64,000 bases of DNA from Pseudeuparius sepicola (GCA_963920635.1 OY987298.1:18385647-18449646), one strand, 5' to 3'; counted from the stretch's first letter, positions 38,300 to 50,364 are shown. The notes: a model not told the origin generated them from the sequence alone. Numbers and translations: made by a program.

Positions 38300-39755
38300 G
38301 CTGGGAAAGATCGCGCCAAAAAAGATCTAGATCATAGATCGGATCGTTTTTCAAAAAAAGATCTAAGATTTTTTAAAAATATATATTTTCATGCAAAAAC
38401 GATATTAGATCAAAGATCGTCTAAAAATGATCTGTTTAAAAAAAGATTTATCGATCTAAGTTCTGTTGAACGATCTAAGATCTTCTAAACGATCTAAGAT
38501 ATTCTAAACAATCTAAGATCTTCTAAACGATCTAAGATCTTCTAAACGATCTAAGATCCTCTAAGTGATCTAAGATCTTTAAACAAAATTCATGATATTA
38601 TAGTATAGTTAATAGATTATACTTTTCCTAATTTTGACATAGTATAAAGTAACATCTTTCAAAACCTGAGCAAGTGATGATAAGTCCAGTTTTGCGTAAC
38701 TAGTTAGTAAAGTAAAATTTTACGTAATTAGTTACGTAAAGTTACTACTCTAACGGAACTGGTTGCGTAATCAATCAGTTGATATCCCTATGGAGAATTA
38801 AACTTTTCTTGCAAAAACGTGTTCACTGATTATTTATGCAATTTATAATTTTATAACTTAAGTTATAAAATTCCGAATTTTGAGAAATAGATAATTGAAA
38901 ATAAAATACAAATTAACATAAAACATTCATTTAAATTTGACCTCAAAATACGTTCTTGTAGTTGCACGTAAAATGTACGTCAGTTTGTTTATATTATTTG
39001 TAATTTTTCGCGAATTCTGACAATTTGCACTTTAGCTAAGACCTAGAGATCTCCTGAGGTAAACTGCTTTAAATGAACGCTCGTTAGTAACGTAAGTAAC
39101 TGAATTCGTAATACATATATTTTAGAAATTATATGTAGATTATATTATGTATAAAAAGAAAAATCCTTGTTCGTACAAAACTATTCATTCTTCTAAAAAA
39201 ATATATACCTACCTACCTTTCTACCTACATTATTTTGTAAAATCATAGAAACGTTTCAAAAACGAACTATTAACAGAAATTGAGGTCAAAATGAGACCAT
39301 ATTTTACAAATATGTAGATATAAAAACAAAAACTCTTATTCCAACAACCTAGAGCACTATTTATTCTTCAAAAATAAAACATTATTTTATATAAAAAAAA
39401 TCACAGAAACGTTTCAAAATTGAACGAAAACAAATGAGGAAAAGATCTTAGATCGTTATAACGATCTTTGATCCGTTTAAAAATCTTAGATCTTTAAAAC
39501 AATCTTAGATCTCTAAAACGATCTTAGATATTTAAAACGATCTTAGATCTTTAAAACAATCTTAGATCTTTAAAACGATCTCAGATCTTTAAAACGAGCT
39601 TAGATCTTTTAAACAATCTTAAATCTTTAAAATGATCTAAGATCGTCAAATTAAGATCAAAGATCAGAACTTTTTGAAACGATCTTTTTAAAAAAGATCG
39701 TTCTTTAAGTGAAACAAAAAAGATTTAGATCTAAGATCAAGATCGTGATCTTACC
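38300..39755. mobile_element. Foldback-like element with inverted arrays of AGATCT repeats
   Basis: The left array (38310-38585) repeats a ~19-bp unit GATCTAAGATCTTCTAAAC; the right array (39440-39755) repeats the inverted form CTTAGATCTTTAAAACGAT. The ~850-bp centre is AT-rich with no ORF. Inverted ends built from short tandem repeats recall Drosophila Foldback/Galileo elements or repeat-filled hAT MITEs. Exact termini and target duplication were not found. Confidence 0.7.
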
Positions 39756-39814
39756 AAACAATAATTGAAATGAAAGGCTATAATAATTCGTTGCTCCGTT
39801 TGTTGAAAAATTGT

Positions 39815-40625
39815 CTAAATCAGGAAAAATCGGACCTAGCCGCAAATGGCAACCAATAGAAAATAACAGTAATTTTCCCCCCTCCCCTGTACAAGCATTC
39901 GTTGCTACTGGGGTATTCCTAGTTTGGAGTATTGTGAGGCTGAGAATTTTTATTTTTATTATTATTTATAATTGACAGCGAAAACGTGAAACGGATGAAA
40001 CTTTCAGGACAAACAATTACGTCCACGCTATCTTGAATAAGCTATATTACTTTATGTTTCCCTTCATCCTAACTGACGTTATTGCATTATTTGATGAAAA
40101 AATTTTGAAGATCGCTCAACACTTTATTGTAAAAGTAATAGAAAAATGTGCAAAATTGGGTCTCAATTTTTCTCTATATAATATTTCAATTAATTTCGGA
40201 AGAAATTTCATTGCTCTAGTTGGCCTTGGCCCTTGCGTCCTCTAGCGACCATTTTAAGAACTTGAAAATGTTTTTCTTAGAGCTTCATTAGGTACCTATT
40301 TAAAAAATCTGGAAGTTCTGCGACTTCCACATTTTCCTGAAATTTTATTTCGAGACTCTAAGTAAAACCTGAAAAGGATCCTAAACATTTTGAAATTTTA
40401 TCGTGTTATTTTCTTGGCCAAAACAAATTGTTTTTGTTATTGCATTGATGATTCATCTCTATCACTAGATCCACAAATTCAAATTAAATAAATGTAGTAT
40501 AAAATTTGAAACCGGAATATTCCAAAAACGGGAAAAGATAATAATACAAAGTTTTATATCATTTTGATTACGTTGACGAGCACATTTCAATGCAATGCAA
40601 AAATATATAGGGTGTTCAATTTTAA
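39815..40625 (+). repeat. Dispersed ~810-bp repeat, copy 1
   Basis: Direct match to 62135-62945, both containing TTTCCCCCCTCCCCTG, ACGGATGAAACTTTCAGGAC and CCTGAAATTTTATTTCGAG. Both end with GCAAAAATATATAGGGTG. No credible ORF; probably a non-autonomous element. A 65-bp stretch from 40608 ends in CACCCTATAT, an inverted terminus. Confidence 0.8.
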
Positions 40626-40679
40626 AAACAATCTTTGGTTTGGCTCGCATTGGCGAAACACCCTATATAAAATTTATTA

Positions 40680-41490
40680 CAGTCCTAGAAAACTATAAAA
40701 TTTTTATCTGCAGTTTTTTTTCTATCACAAAAAATTAAAAATATATGAGGTGGTGGAGACACACTGTCTGACCATAGAAAATATTGTGTGTCTGACCATA
40801 GACTTCAAGCATTGAGACATTTTTGAAACTGTCAAAAAATCCTGGCACACCAACTTTTCAAACTTTAATTTTGGAACGAAAACAAATTAAATCAGATAAA
40901 TTGTAATCTATTACAAACCTTAGGACTCGATACTAAGTTGAGGTACACGCTCGGCCTCACAAATCGTTCCACTAGGCATGAGAAATAAGCAAGAAATCAA
41001 GAATTTCGGGTAAGTGCGGCAAGCCAATTCCACGGCTTCACAAATCAACAACTTCCCCTACATTGCCTCATACCGACCCGCTCCTCCCCGTAGAAAATAA
41101 AAATTGCGATACGTCAGTCAACGAAAATAGGCGATACGTCAGTCAGCGATAAATCGCTGCATTATCATTATAATAAAGTGGATTTAAAGTTTTACACAGT
41201 TTCTTGGTGTTTTGAGATTCACGTAACGTAAAATTACGCGGATTTATTTGATTGTCAAAGTGGTATTAGTTAAATAAGGTATATTATCTAAATATTGTGT
41301 TATTATAGAAGCATCTCGTAGTAGTTTTTTACATTGGTTTATTACACTTCTTTATCTTAACCGCGAATCAAATGTTTGGTTTATTTCAATTTTTAAAGCT
41401 TCCCTGGAGTCCTCGGATGAGGTTCTGATGCTTCCCGGGCCCCAGAAAAATCGAGAAATGAGAAAAAATAATCAATTTCCAATAGTGGTA
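40680..41490. other. No gene recognised
   Basis: Contains a short direct repeat GGCGATACGTCAGTCA near 41108 and 41133 and otherwise unassigned sequence. Confidence 0.3.
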
Positions 41491-41961
41491 TCAGGTTTCA
41501 GAGGATTTTACGTCGGTTTCGCTGATTCTACAGCCGTCCCGTTTCTCGAAAGTGCTTAATCGTGAATCGAGAATTTCTCTTAGATATCGGATTTTCGAGG
41601 TTCTTTTTGGTACCGGAGGAAAGTACGACACCCAATTAAAAGATTTAGCACTTCCTTCGATTTTGAGAACGGTTCTATATTCGAGGTTGTCGAAAGACTT
41701 TTGCGCAAAAAGCCACCAATGTCCGTGGGCAAGGTTATTATTCAGGCAATCTAAGGCCAACCTAACAGCACCGAATTTACTATTTTTTGCACTGTAACTG
41801 GCAATGTCACGTAAGGTAATGTCGCGTAAGAAGATGTTAGATTTGCCGTCACTTACGCTTTTAAGATTATCGCTGGCTTTCAAACCGCGAGAGAGAGGAG
41901 GGGTAATTGCAACGTTGTCAGTTGAACGCCTTTGCGTCCGCACGTATTGGAACGATTTCAA
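41491..41961 (-). CDS. Unrecognised 156-codon frame
   Basis: Open minus-strand frame in a patch that is GC-richer than its surroundings. I do not recognise a domain. The protein is basic, hydrophilic and lacks a signal peptide or membrane segment. No splice partners, promoter or polyadenylation signal stand out. Plus-strand frames at 41552-41797 and 41804-42010 overlap it, so the direction is uncertain. It may be a piece of a transposon ORF or an exon of an unrelated gene. Confidence 0.25.
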   Translation of the reverse strand: MKSFQYVRTQRRSTDNVAITPPLSRGLKASDNLKSVSDGKSNIFLRDITLRDIASYSAKNSKFGAVRLALDCLNNNLAHGHWWLFAQKSFDNLEYRTVLKIEGSAKSFNWVSYFPPVPKRTSKIRYLREILDSRLSTFEKRDGCRISETDVKSSET

Positions 41962-42375
41962 GGGCCGCGCGGTGTACCTTATTATTATAGTATGTATTTT
42001 AATTTTATAAAATTTTATGTAAAATATTTGGAGTGCCTTGTGGAAATTTCAACAATGGTTCTGAAAAAGGATATACAGGAATAGATACATTACCAAAGGC
42101 AGTTTTTTTTGTTTCATGATTTTAAGAAGATGTTATTTTTGGCACAGTCAATGTTTCCAGTTTTTTTATACAATTTAGGTTATTTTATAAGTTATTTTAT
42201 AAGTATCTCAAAGCGAATATATACTATATACAAGACTATAAAAAAACTATTTATTATGCGTTACAGAATAGGAAAGACTAAATTCAAGAAATGCCACTGT
42301 AAACAAATTACCTCGCCTTCTTCCCCCCGACCCGCTAATGTAGAAGCAAAATAAAACCGTGTTATTTGTATAAGC

Positions 42376-42617
42376 GCAATAAAAACAAAAGAAAAGTCAT
42401 GGCCAACTAAGACTTGTGTACTTTTTAATTTTTGGAAATTTTTATTCAAAACAGTCTAGTCTTGCTTTTCAAATAAACGTTTAATTGTTGTTAGATATTA
42501 CTTAAAACATGTTGTTGTTTGCTTTTAACTTATTATAATAATAAACCATTGCAAAGTATTAAAATTTTACATTTTTTAAATAAAAATTATAAGTGCTCCG
42601 TTTTTCGTGCCGGTGAG
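42376..42617. mobile_element. Solo Tc1 end forming a palindrome with its neighbour
   Basis: These 242 bp are the reverse complement of 42695-42935, the left end of the adjacent Tc1 element. The two arms point away from a (TA)n/(GTGA) centre at 42618-42694, making a ~560-bp palindrome. Only one end of this second element remains; the body is missing. Confidence 0.9.
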
Positions 42618-42644
42618 TGTATATATATATATATATATGAGTGA

Positions 42645-42694
<50 letters not shown>
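42618..42694. repeat. (TA)n microsatellite between opposed Tc1 ends
   Basis: Alternating TA tract with a GAGTGAGTG interruption between two inverted Tc1 termini. TA is the Tc1/mariner target. Confidence 0.85.
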
Positions 42695-44299
42695 CTCACC
42701 GGCACGAAAAACGGAGCACTTATAATTTTTATTTAAAAAATGTAAAATTTTAATACTTTGCAATGGTTTATTATTATAATAAGTTAAAAGCAAACAACAA
42801 CATGTTTTAAGTAATATCTAACAACAATTAAACGTTTATTTGAAAAGCAAGACTAGACTGTTTTGAATAAAAATTTCCAAAAATTAAAAAGTACACAAGT
42901 CTTAGTTGGCCATGACTTTTCTTTTGTTTTTATTGTTTTGACAAGTCTGAGTTTAAAGAAGTGAAACAGTTCAAAGCTGTACTGCGTTTATTTAAGGTAA
43001 AAATATGGCTGTTAATCCTGAAACAGCGGCTGCTATTGTTGCGTTGGTTCAAGACGGAAGAACTGAGCGATATGTTGCCCAACAATATGCCGTATCCAAT
43101 AGCACTGTGCACCGTATTTATACACGTTTTTTGGAAACTAGAGCTTACACCAGACGACCTGGAACTGGTCCCCAACGAAAAACTAACGCTCATGATGATC
43201 GCTTCATCCTCTTGCAAAGTCTACGAGATCGTCGTGCTACAGCTGTAGAAATCAGAAATAGACTTCATCATGTTCGGAATACCAATGTAAGCGAACGTAC
43301 AGTTAGACGAAGACTTGGAGAAGCCAATCTTACCAGTCGTAGACCTGCAACAGGTCCAGAGCTTCTTAGGCGTCATCGTGTTGCGCGACTTCGGTTTGCC
43401 AAAAATCATGAGCACTGGGGTGAAAATGATTGGGGGCGAATTTTATTTACTGATGAGTCCAGGTTTAGCCTGCGATCTCCAGATGGTCGCGAGAGAGTAT
43501 GGCGAAGACCACAAGAGCGTTTTGCAGAATGTACCTTCAGTCCTAGAGTAGGATACCAAGGAGGTTCAGTAATGGTGTGGGCTGGAATTTCTCTGGAGGC
43601 ACACACTGAGTTGTACATCGTTCCAAGAGGCTCCTTAACTGCTGCCAGGTACATTGATGAAATTCTCCAAGATTTTGTTGTCCCGTATGTTGATTTTATT
43701 GGAAATAACTTTCTTCTGATGCATGATAATGCCAGACCTCATACCGCAAGAATCACTCAACAGTATTTAAATGATGTAAACATTCCTGTTTTGGAGTGGC
43801 GAGCGTTAAGTCCAGATGCGAACCCGATTGAACATGTTTGGGACATGCTTGGGCGAAGAATGCGAAGTCGTGTTCCTGCTCCTTTAACCATAAATCAGTT
43901 GAAACAAGCTCTTTTAGAGGAATGGGACCTTATTCCTCAAGAGGACATTCGCCATTTGATTTTAGGCATGCCACGGAGAATGCATGGAATCATTCGAGCC
44001 CGCGGGGGTAATACCCGTTATTAAAAATGCTCCTCATTAGTTTTTGCTCAAAAATCGTTTAAGTTTTGATTCATTTAAGGACATTTTGCCACAACACCAA
44101 TGTGGGTTTATCGTTCTAATTTTTTTAAATTGTAACAAAAGTTTTTATTTTAAAAAAAAGCGCCCAATTGTTATTAGAAATTACTTAAAACATGTTGTTG
44201 TTTGCGTTTAACTTATTATAATAATAAACCATCGCAAAGTATTACAATTTCACATTTTTTAAATAAAAATTGTAAGTGCTCCGTTTTTCGTGCCGGTGA

Positions 44300-44300
<1 letters not shown>
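42695..44300 (+). mobile_element. Apparently intact Tc1-family transposon
   Basis: A 1,606-bp element with ~133-bp terminal inverted repeats (42695-42828 and 44168-44300), beginning CTCACCGGCACGAAAAACGG at each end with only a few mismatches. It lies in TA microsatellite DNA and holds one complete transposase frame. Size, repeats and intact catalytic motifs suggest recent activity. Confidence 0.93.
43005..44024 (+). CDS. Tc1-family transposase (DD34E), full length
   Basis: A 339-aa cut-and-paste transposase, the usual length for Tc1. The N-terminal part has two helix-turn-helix DNA-binding units (Y-V-A-Q-Q-Y-A-V-S-N-S-T-V-H-R and later V-S-E-R-T-V-R-R-R-L). The catalytic core has D in I-L-F-T-D-E-S-R-F, D in L-M-H-D-N-A-R-P-H, and E in S-P-D-A-N-P-I-E-H-V-W-D, with 34 residues between the last two, which is DD34E. 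The C-terminus ends G-N-T-R-Y and the stop is intact. It is framed by matching inverted repeats. GC content is higher than the surrounding DNA, consistent with a recent arrival. No host function. Confidence 0.96.
   Translation: MAVNPETAAAIVALVQDGRTERYVAQQYAVSNSTVHRIYTRFLETRAYTRRPGTGPQRKTNAHDDRFILLQSLRDRRATAVEIRNRLHHVRNTNVSERTVRRRLGEANLTSRRPATGPELLRRHRVARLRFAKNHEHWGENDWGRILFTDESRFSLRSPDGRERVWRRPQERFAECTFSPRVGYQGGSVMVWAGISLEAHTELYIVPRGSLTAARYIDEILQDFVVPYVDFIGNNFLLMHDNARPHTARITQQYLNDVNIPVLEWRALSPDANPIEHVWDMLGRRMRSRVPAPLTINQLKQALLEEWDLIPQEDIRHLILGMPRRMHGIIRARGGNTRY

Positions 44301-44380
<80 letters not shown>
44301..44380. repeat. (TA)n microsatellite right of the Tc1 element
   Basis: About 80 bp of alternating TA directly abutting the right Tc1 end. 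The small frames through it are artefacts. Confidence 0.9.
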
Positions 44381-44383
<3 letters not shown>

Positions 44384-44490
44384 ATGTGTTATGTGTAGCT
44401 TTGTATATGGTTTGACCAAGATCTATTAATTTCTATTTTTAGATTCTAAGGTTTAGTCCAATATTTCAGCTATATTCGAGCTATTTAATA

Positions 44491-44625
44491 TAGACCGTCA
44501 GATAGTGGCAGATTTAGGTGCCCCATTTTCGTATACAAGCCACGAAGAGGGTTGCAAAGTACATCGATGTTGAGTAGAATGAAGGAAAATTTACGGGGAT
44601 AACATATGGAAAATTCGATTTTCCT
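44491..44625. repeat. Dispersed MITE-like repeat, copy B
   Basis: Reverse complement of about 337-465, including ACATCGATGTTGAG and GCACCTAAATCTG in inverted form. Confidence 0.6.
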
Positions 44626-45710
44626 CAACAAACACAAAAGGTGGCTATTGCTCATATTTCCACGCAAACCGTGTTCACTAAATGACTAATTAATAGAACC
44701 TGGCTTCGGAAAACCAAAGGCTTGAGTGTTGCAGGTGGCTAAAGTATTGAAATAAGGAAGTAATCTTGTAAGGAAAAATCGAGATTTTGACCGATTTTTC
44801 CACACAAGCCCATCGAAAGTATGAAAATATACATCGTCACCGAGATCGTCACTATCCCGAAAAACATAAAAAACATTATACCTACATAATAATTAACATA
44901 TATATACAAGGTGCTTCACTTTTAATGCCGAAAATTTTGAAAATCAAAAGCACTCGTCGAAATAATAATATTTTGTAGTACATACTTTTTCGCGTTTGGG
45001 CTTTGTTTTCGAAATAGTAGTTCTCCTTTTGATATCAAATTATGGCAAAACAATGACGCTGCAGAACTGAAATTTGGCACTGCTATTTGTTTTTGGGGAT
45101 GGAAATAAGCTGAAAATGTCAATTTCTACGTATCTCGCAGAGGGCGCCACTTGTGCTATTTTTGCATGGTGATTTGAGGTTATCTTTTTGGTAGTGCATC
45201 TTTTCATTTGCAACAAAAGTGTACTTTGAATTTCGTCAACAAGAATTTACCAATTGAATCATTAATAATATGCCTTTTTACAATTTTTGATACTTTTGAT
45301 AATATATTTCTTGTAGTCCTTTTTATTGGCATTATTGGTATTATTATTCACATTTAATTAATTTCGAGTTTAAAATAACATCATTACAAACATTTTTTTA
45401 CTTCTACAATCAGTTATACTACATATAGCATCGATAGATTCAGAAAATTGCAGCGAATTATACCTACTGTCTTACTGGGTGTTCCGTTCAAAAACCAAAA
45501 ATTATTGTCACTGGAAACTGGCGAAACTGGAAATGAAATACAATATTCATGTGTCAAATAGTGTCAAATTAATTTATATAAGCAAGGAGTCGTGTTTTAT
45601 CTCGAAAATACAGAAATACAGGCAAAATATCAAAGTATCCGTAAATACAAGCCTTTTGTTAGGAATACCTACACTAGACGGAAATATGAAAACTGTATTA
45701 ATTATGTAGT

Positions 45711-45750
45711 ACCACAGACATATATAGCCGAAGCTATATATGTCTGTGGT
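45711..45750. repeat. Perfect hairpin, 18-bp stem
   Basis: ACCACAGACATATATAGC, loop CGAA, then its exact reverse complement. The bases just outside can also pair with one mismatch. Confidence 0.95.
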
Positions 45751-45760
45751 AGTACCTAAA

Positions 45761-45880
45761 AGTCCGGCAAACGAAAGAAGTCCAATGAAAAACTCAGTCT
45801 AAGCGCCATCCGGATGATATTAATGTGGGCATGGGAGGTTAGACTGAGTTTTTCATCGAGCTTCTTTCGTTTGCCGGACT
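45761..45880. repeat. Foldback element with 42-bp arms
   Basis: AGTCCGGCAAACGAAAGAAG at the left and its inverse CTTCTTTCGTTTGCCGGACT at the right, with arms of 42 bp and a 36-bp loop. It directly abuts the DD41D element at 45882. Confidence 0.95.
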
Positions 45881-45881
45881 G

Positions 45882-48064
45882 TACAGGGTGGGCAAATTTG
45901 GGCACTTTTAATAGGAAACACCCATTTCTAAGCCAGATAGAAAAAAATGAACCCCCTCACTCTCGAGCTTAAATTTCGTGAAAACTTCATTGCCGCAAAC
46001 CGCATTTCGATATATTTTACCGTTTAGCCGCTAGAGGGCGTTTTTCGATTTTGAGCGATATCTTAAAACCTTCGTAACTTTTTTGTTTCTAAAGATAATT
46101 GATTTCTGTAAAAACTTTCTTAAGGCACTTTTTTACGCAGATTCCAGTGGCGTACACCGATTTTTTTAGATAGTCTCAATTTCGAAATAATGGCCAGAAC
46201 TTTGTTTTTTTAAATGGAACACCCTACATATTATTAGCTCATTAGATAGCCCCTTTCATGCTGATTTCAATAATATAAGGTTTGATGGGTCTATCTCAAA
46301 CAGTTTTGGAGAAAAAAAATATAATCCGGTTTAATGCAACACCATTTTTTTTTTTTCTAATCTCAGTAGGCGTATGCCATCTATGACAGTATTTACACGT
46401 TACTTATAACAGTTGTAATCGAAGTGAACGCCATTAATTTGCATGGTTACACATAAATACGCATTATTAAGTTAAAAGTAAACAATGTCTTACGAAAATT
46501 ACGGAAAATATGACATGTTAGAATGTTATATCCTAAATGATAATAATCCTGATATGGCATCCGAACTTTACTTCAATCGCTATCCAGAAAGAAGACAACC
46601 TCATAAATCTATTTTTCTAAGATTAAAAGAAAATCTCACCAATCATGGGACCTTCAATAAGCCAAGACCCAAAAATTACAACATTGAAGATGCTGAAGAA
46701 ACTGCTTTCAATGTCATTGGAATGGCGATTGAAAATCCTTCAATTTCAAGTCGTCAAATTGAATCTCAATCTGGGATTTCAAGACGTCGAGCTTTAAATA
46801 TTAAAAAAATATATAAGTTCAGACCATATAAAATTAAGAAAATGCATCATTTGGAACCAACCGATTTTGAGCGGCGACTGGAGTTTTGCTTATGGTATCG
46901 TTAAAGTGTCCAACAAGATCAATTTTTTGCTAGTAATGTGATTTGGACAGATGAAGCCTATGTTAGCAGTGCCGGAATTTTCAATAGACATAACGAGCAC
47001 TATTGGTCTGATATCAATCTTCATGATACTGTCCAAGTTCGAATCCAAGGGCGGTTTGGTTTTAGTGTTTGGTGCGCTCTACATGGCAATTGTGTTTTAA
47101 AATATCACATTCATCAAGAAAGACAAACGGTCAACGGTATTATGAAATCTTAAACCAGTATCTTATTCGGCAATTTATGGACAATCTTCCATTAAATGAC
47201 GCAAGAAATCGGTTTTTCCAGCATGATGGTGCACCACCTCATAATGTCAGAGCCGTTTCAGATCTATTAAATACAAATTTTGGAAATAACTGGATGGGAA
47301 CTAATGGGCCGGTGCGTTGGCCCCCAAGGTCATCGGATTTAACACCGCTAGATTTTTTCTTTTGGGGGCACATTAAAGATAAGTTATACAAAAAAACTAG
47401 CAATAATATCGATGAACTGAGACAAAATTTTATAGACTGTGTAAATTCTATTTCAAATATTCATATCCATAATGCAGTTCAAAGTGTTATCAAAAGGTGT
47501 AATTTTTGTATTGACGGACATCAGTTTGAATATTTGCTTTAATTATCTAATTTAAACTATTATTTTAATTTATTATAAAAATGTGCATAAAGAACGTAAA
47601 AATTGTTTTTGGTAATATAATATGACCTACCTTGATTCTAAGTGATTGCATTAAACCGGATTATATATTTTTTCCAAAACTGTTTGAGATAGACCCATCA
47701 AACCTTATATCATTGAAATCAGCATCAAAGGGGCTATCCAATGAGCTAATAATATATAGGGTGTTCCTTTTAAAAAAACAAAGTTCTGGCCATTATTTCA
47801 AAATTGAGACCATCTAAAAAAAATCGGTGTATGCCACTGGAATCTACGTAAAAAAGTGCCTTAAGAAAGTTTTTACAGAAATCAATTATCTTTAGAAACA
47901 AAAAAGTTACGAAGGTTTTAAGATATCGCTCAAAATCGAAAAACGCCCTCTAGCGGCGAAACGGTAAAATATATCGAAATGCGGTTTGCGGCAATGAAGT
48001 TTTCAGGAAATTTAAGCTCGAGAGTGGGGGTTCATTTTTTTCTATTAAAAGTGCCCAAATTTGT
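45882..48064 (+). mobile_element. DD41D mariner element with long inverted repeats
   Basis: Inverted repeats of roughly 430 bp (45890-46320 and 47640-48064), with shared CGCTAGAGGGCGTTTTTCGA and the near-terminal AAATTTGGGCACTTTTAATA in opposed forms. The left end is TACAGGGTGGGC. It encloses a single, now broken, transposase gene (46485-47542). Confidence 0.9.
46485..47542 (+). pseudogene. DD41D mariner-type transposase, inactivated
   Basis: N-terminal DNA-binding part (46485-46904) reading S-Y-E-N-Y-G-K-Y-D-M-L, then an in-frame TAA at 46902. The core continues in the same frame (W-T-D-E-A-Y-V, first Asp), and a one-base deletion near 47133 shifts the rest to another frame. The second Asp is in F-F-Q-H-D-G-A-P-P-H; the third is in S-S-D-L-T-P-L-D-F-F-F-W-G, 41 residues on, which defines DD41D (rosa/visitor type). 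The C-terminus ends Q-F-E-Y-L-L with a stop at 47540. One stop and one frameshift mean no active enzyme, although the damage is light. Confidence 0.9.
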
Positions 48065-48065
48065 T

Positions 48066-49257
48066 TTGTTTTAAATATATATTCTGCTAAAACCTTATGT
48101 CCACACTGGCTTTAACTTATGGGATTGTCCTTTCAAAATTGTTATTAATTCGGTACCTAAGTAGGTACCTACATCACAGTACAGCAGCTAACAAGAGACG
48201 ATAATTATTGTTTTATTATTTTTTTAGTTGTTGACATGTTGGACATCGAACGATTGTCTTTGTAACGGAGATTGTATTAATACCAACTAAAGTAAACATA
48301 AAACGGGTTGTAAGCTGTGCAAACAAATTTCTGCGTTAAGAATATACACAGGGGCGAAATAACACTACTCTAGGCTTTATCGACTACATTTTGTGAGGAA
48401 GCGCTTCCTCCTACGACTCCTAATTAAAAGATTGTTGTTTTGGAAATAGAAAATTAGTCTGTTGCGGAAAAAATATCTCTATTTGTTAACGCAAATAGTT
48501 GAAGGCAAAGATTCGCTGCTATATTATTACTTAATTTACGCACATGAAAATCGTGTTTTTTTTTCAGCAGACATATTCTTGAATCTCTAAAGTTCAAGCT
48601 TTCGTTCTGTATCTAGAAGATCATCAGGTCTAAAGAAAGTACGAAAAATTATAACTATTATATTTTATTCTAATTAAGTTGAATACTTACCTTTATACAG
48701 GGCGTTTCTAAATTATGATACAAGATACAAACCAAATGTAATTTTGAATGAAGGGTTTTCTATAAACATGGGTTCGAAAATGCATACCTAATAAAAAAAA
48801 AGTATAGTACAATAATTTGAAAATCATATTTTCGCAATAACAAGTTATGCAATTTAGACGTCCTTTATTCGCTTAAGTGCAACAATTATTTCGTGTAAGA
48901 ACTAATTATTCTTACCGCCCAGAGGTGGAGTGGCGGGGTAGCAAAATTGATTTCAATATAAAAAAAAATTCTTTGCATTTTCGGAAAAATTATAGCATTT
49001 TTTGAAAGAGAAACTAATGTGTCACAAAATTGTACCGTCCTCTTCAAAATTTGCAAAATTTATTATTGTACATCTGACGGGAAGGATTCTGCCACGCATT
49101 TAGTGTCTGGATATGGGTTTTCTGGGTATCAAATTTGGTTTGTAAACATTATTTATTTTTCACAATGTACTTATCTTAACTGTTTTATCATGCATTTTAG
49201 GATCCATGTTTATAGTGAACTTTTGTTTCAAAATGACATTTTCTACCTGTCAATATA
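48066..49257. other. No gene recognised
   Basis: AT-rich intergenic DNA with one lone transposon-like end (ACAGGGCGTTTCTAAA near 48699) and a GAAGCGCTTCCTCC palindrome near 48400. Confidence 0.3.
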
Positions 49258-50177
49258 AGGGAAAGTCGCCGAATTTCGGATACTACTTGCAATTTACTAA
49301 GTATTTATTATACAGAAGTGTTTTTTATTTATTTTTTCATATAAGCATATGCAACGTGTTATAATGAAACAAAATTTATTGTCAAAAGAATTTTACTACA
49401 TTTGTTTTTTCCAAGAAAACGACTGTATATGAATTCGGTACATTTTGGTGCGACTGAAAAAAGGTTCCTAATTTCGGACACTGTATATACGAAATTAAGA
49501 GACTACTTTCTACAACTGTAAAAATTATATAATTTAAACAAAAGGCACACACATATGTTTTTTCGCTTCTTTATTAGCTTGTTTGATGCAATTTCCAATT
49601 TTTCGGGACCGAAACAAAATTGGAGACATTAGGATAGGTAGGTATCCCATTTGTTTTCCTCTGATACCTCATTATAATAGCCAGTTTCAATGGATCTGTC
49701 AGTTTTTCTGAAAATAAACAATTTACTCGCAACCAGCATATTATATTAAGCCAGAATTTTGGGTTTCTGGTATCCGAAATTAGGAACTTCAGTCTATCCG
49801 AAATTAGGCACCTTTTCACTTTTTAATTTAGAGCAATGCAGTGCTGTTATTTTTGAAATCTGTTTAATTGTGACTAGAATACCGGCTTAATTAAAATATT
49901 AACTTACCTAGGACGCAAACACAGAATTCTGGAACGATTATTTCAAAGATCGACACAGCTCAAACCGTGACTGAACTTAAAACTCCGCCATGCAATTTAG
50001 ACGTTTGGAGCTGCCATCTAATGGAGAGAGATTGCACCACCACAATATTGCATAGTGGGCTTAATTTGACTTTTTGCATTGTATAGGATGAGGTTTCAAT
50101 TTAAAACAACAGATGGCTTCTTAGATAAACCACTATCCGAAATTAGGAAACCATCCGAAATTAGGCGACTTTCCTCT
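49258..50177. mobile_element. Non-autonomous element with AGGGAAAGTCGCC ends
   Basis: AGGGAAAGTCGCCGAATTTC at the left is inverted at the right (GAAATTAGGCGACTTTCC). The motif TCCGAAATTAGG or its complement recurs at least six times inside (near 49465, 49770, 49797, 50136, 50153). No complete ORF. Confidence 0.75.
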
Positions 50178-50364
50178 ACACAGTGTCCGGCAGAAAGTAC
50201 GCACCATATGAGATTTTTTATTTTATATTTTTTATCAAAAAATTTATTCTTGGTAATACCTAGTTTGTACATTCCTGCAAACTCAAAATTGGAATATCTC
50301 ATTTCGTATACGGGGGAGGTTCGAAAATATGAAAAAGGCTCAAGTAAGTAATTTTAGAGAAAAT

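Noticed and set aside
42587..44429. Frames rich in Tyr-Ile around the TA tracts
   Set aside because: Translation of (TA)n microsatellite.
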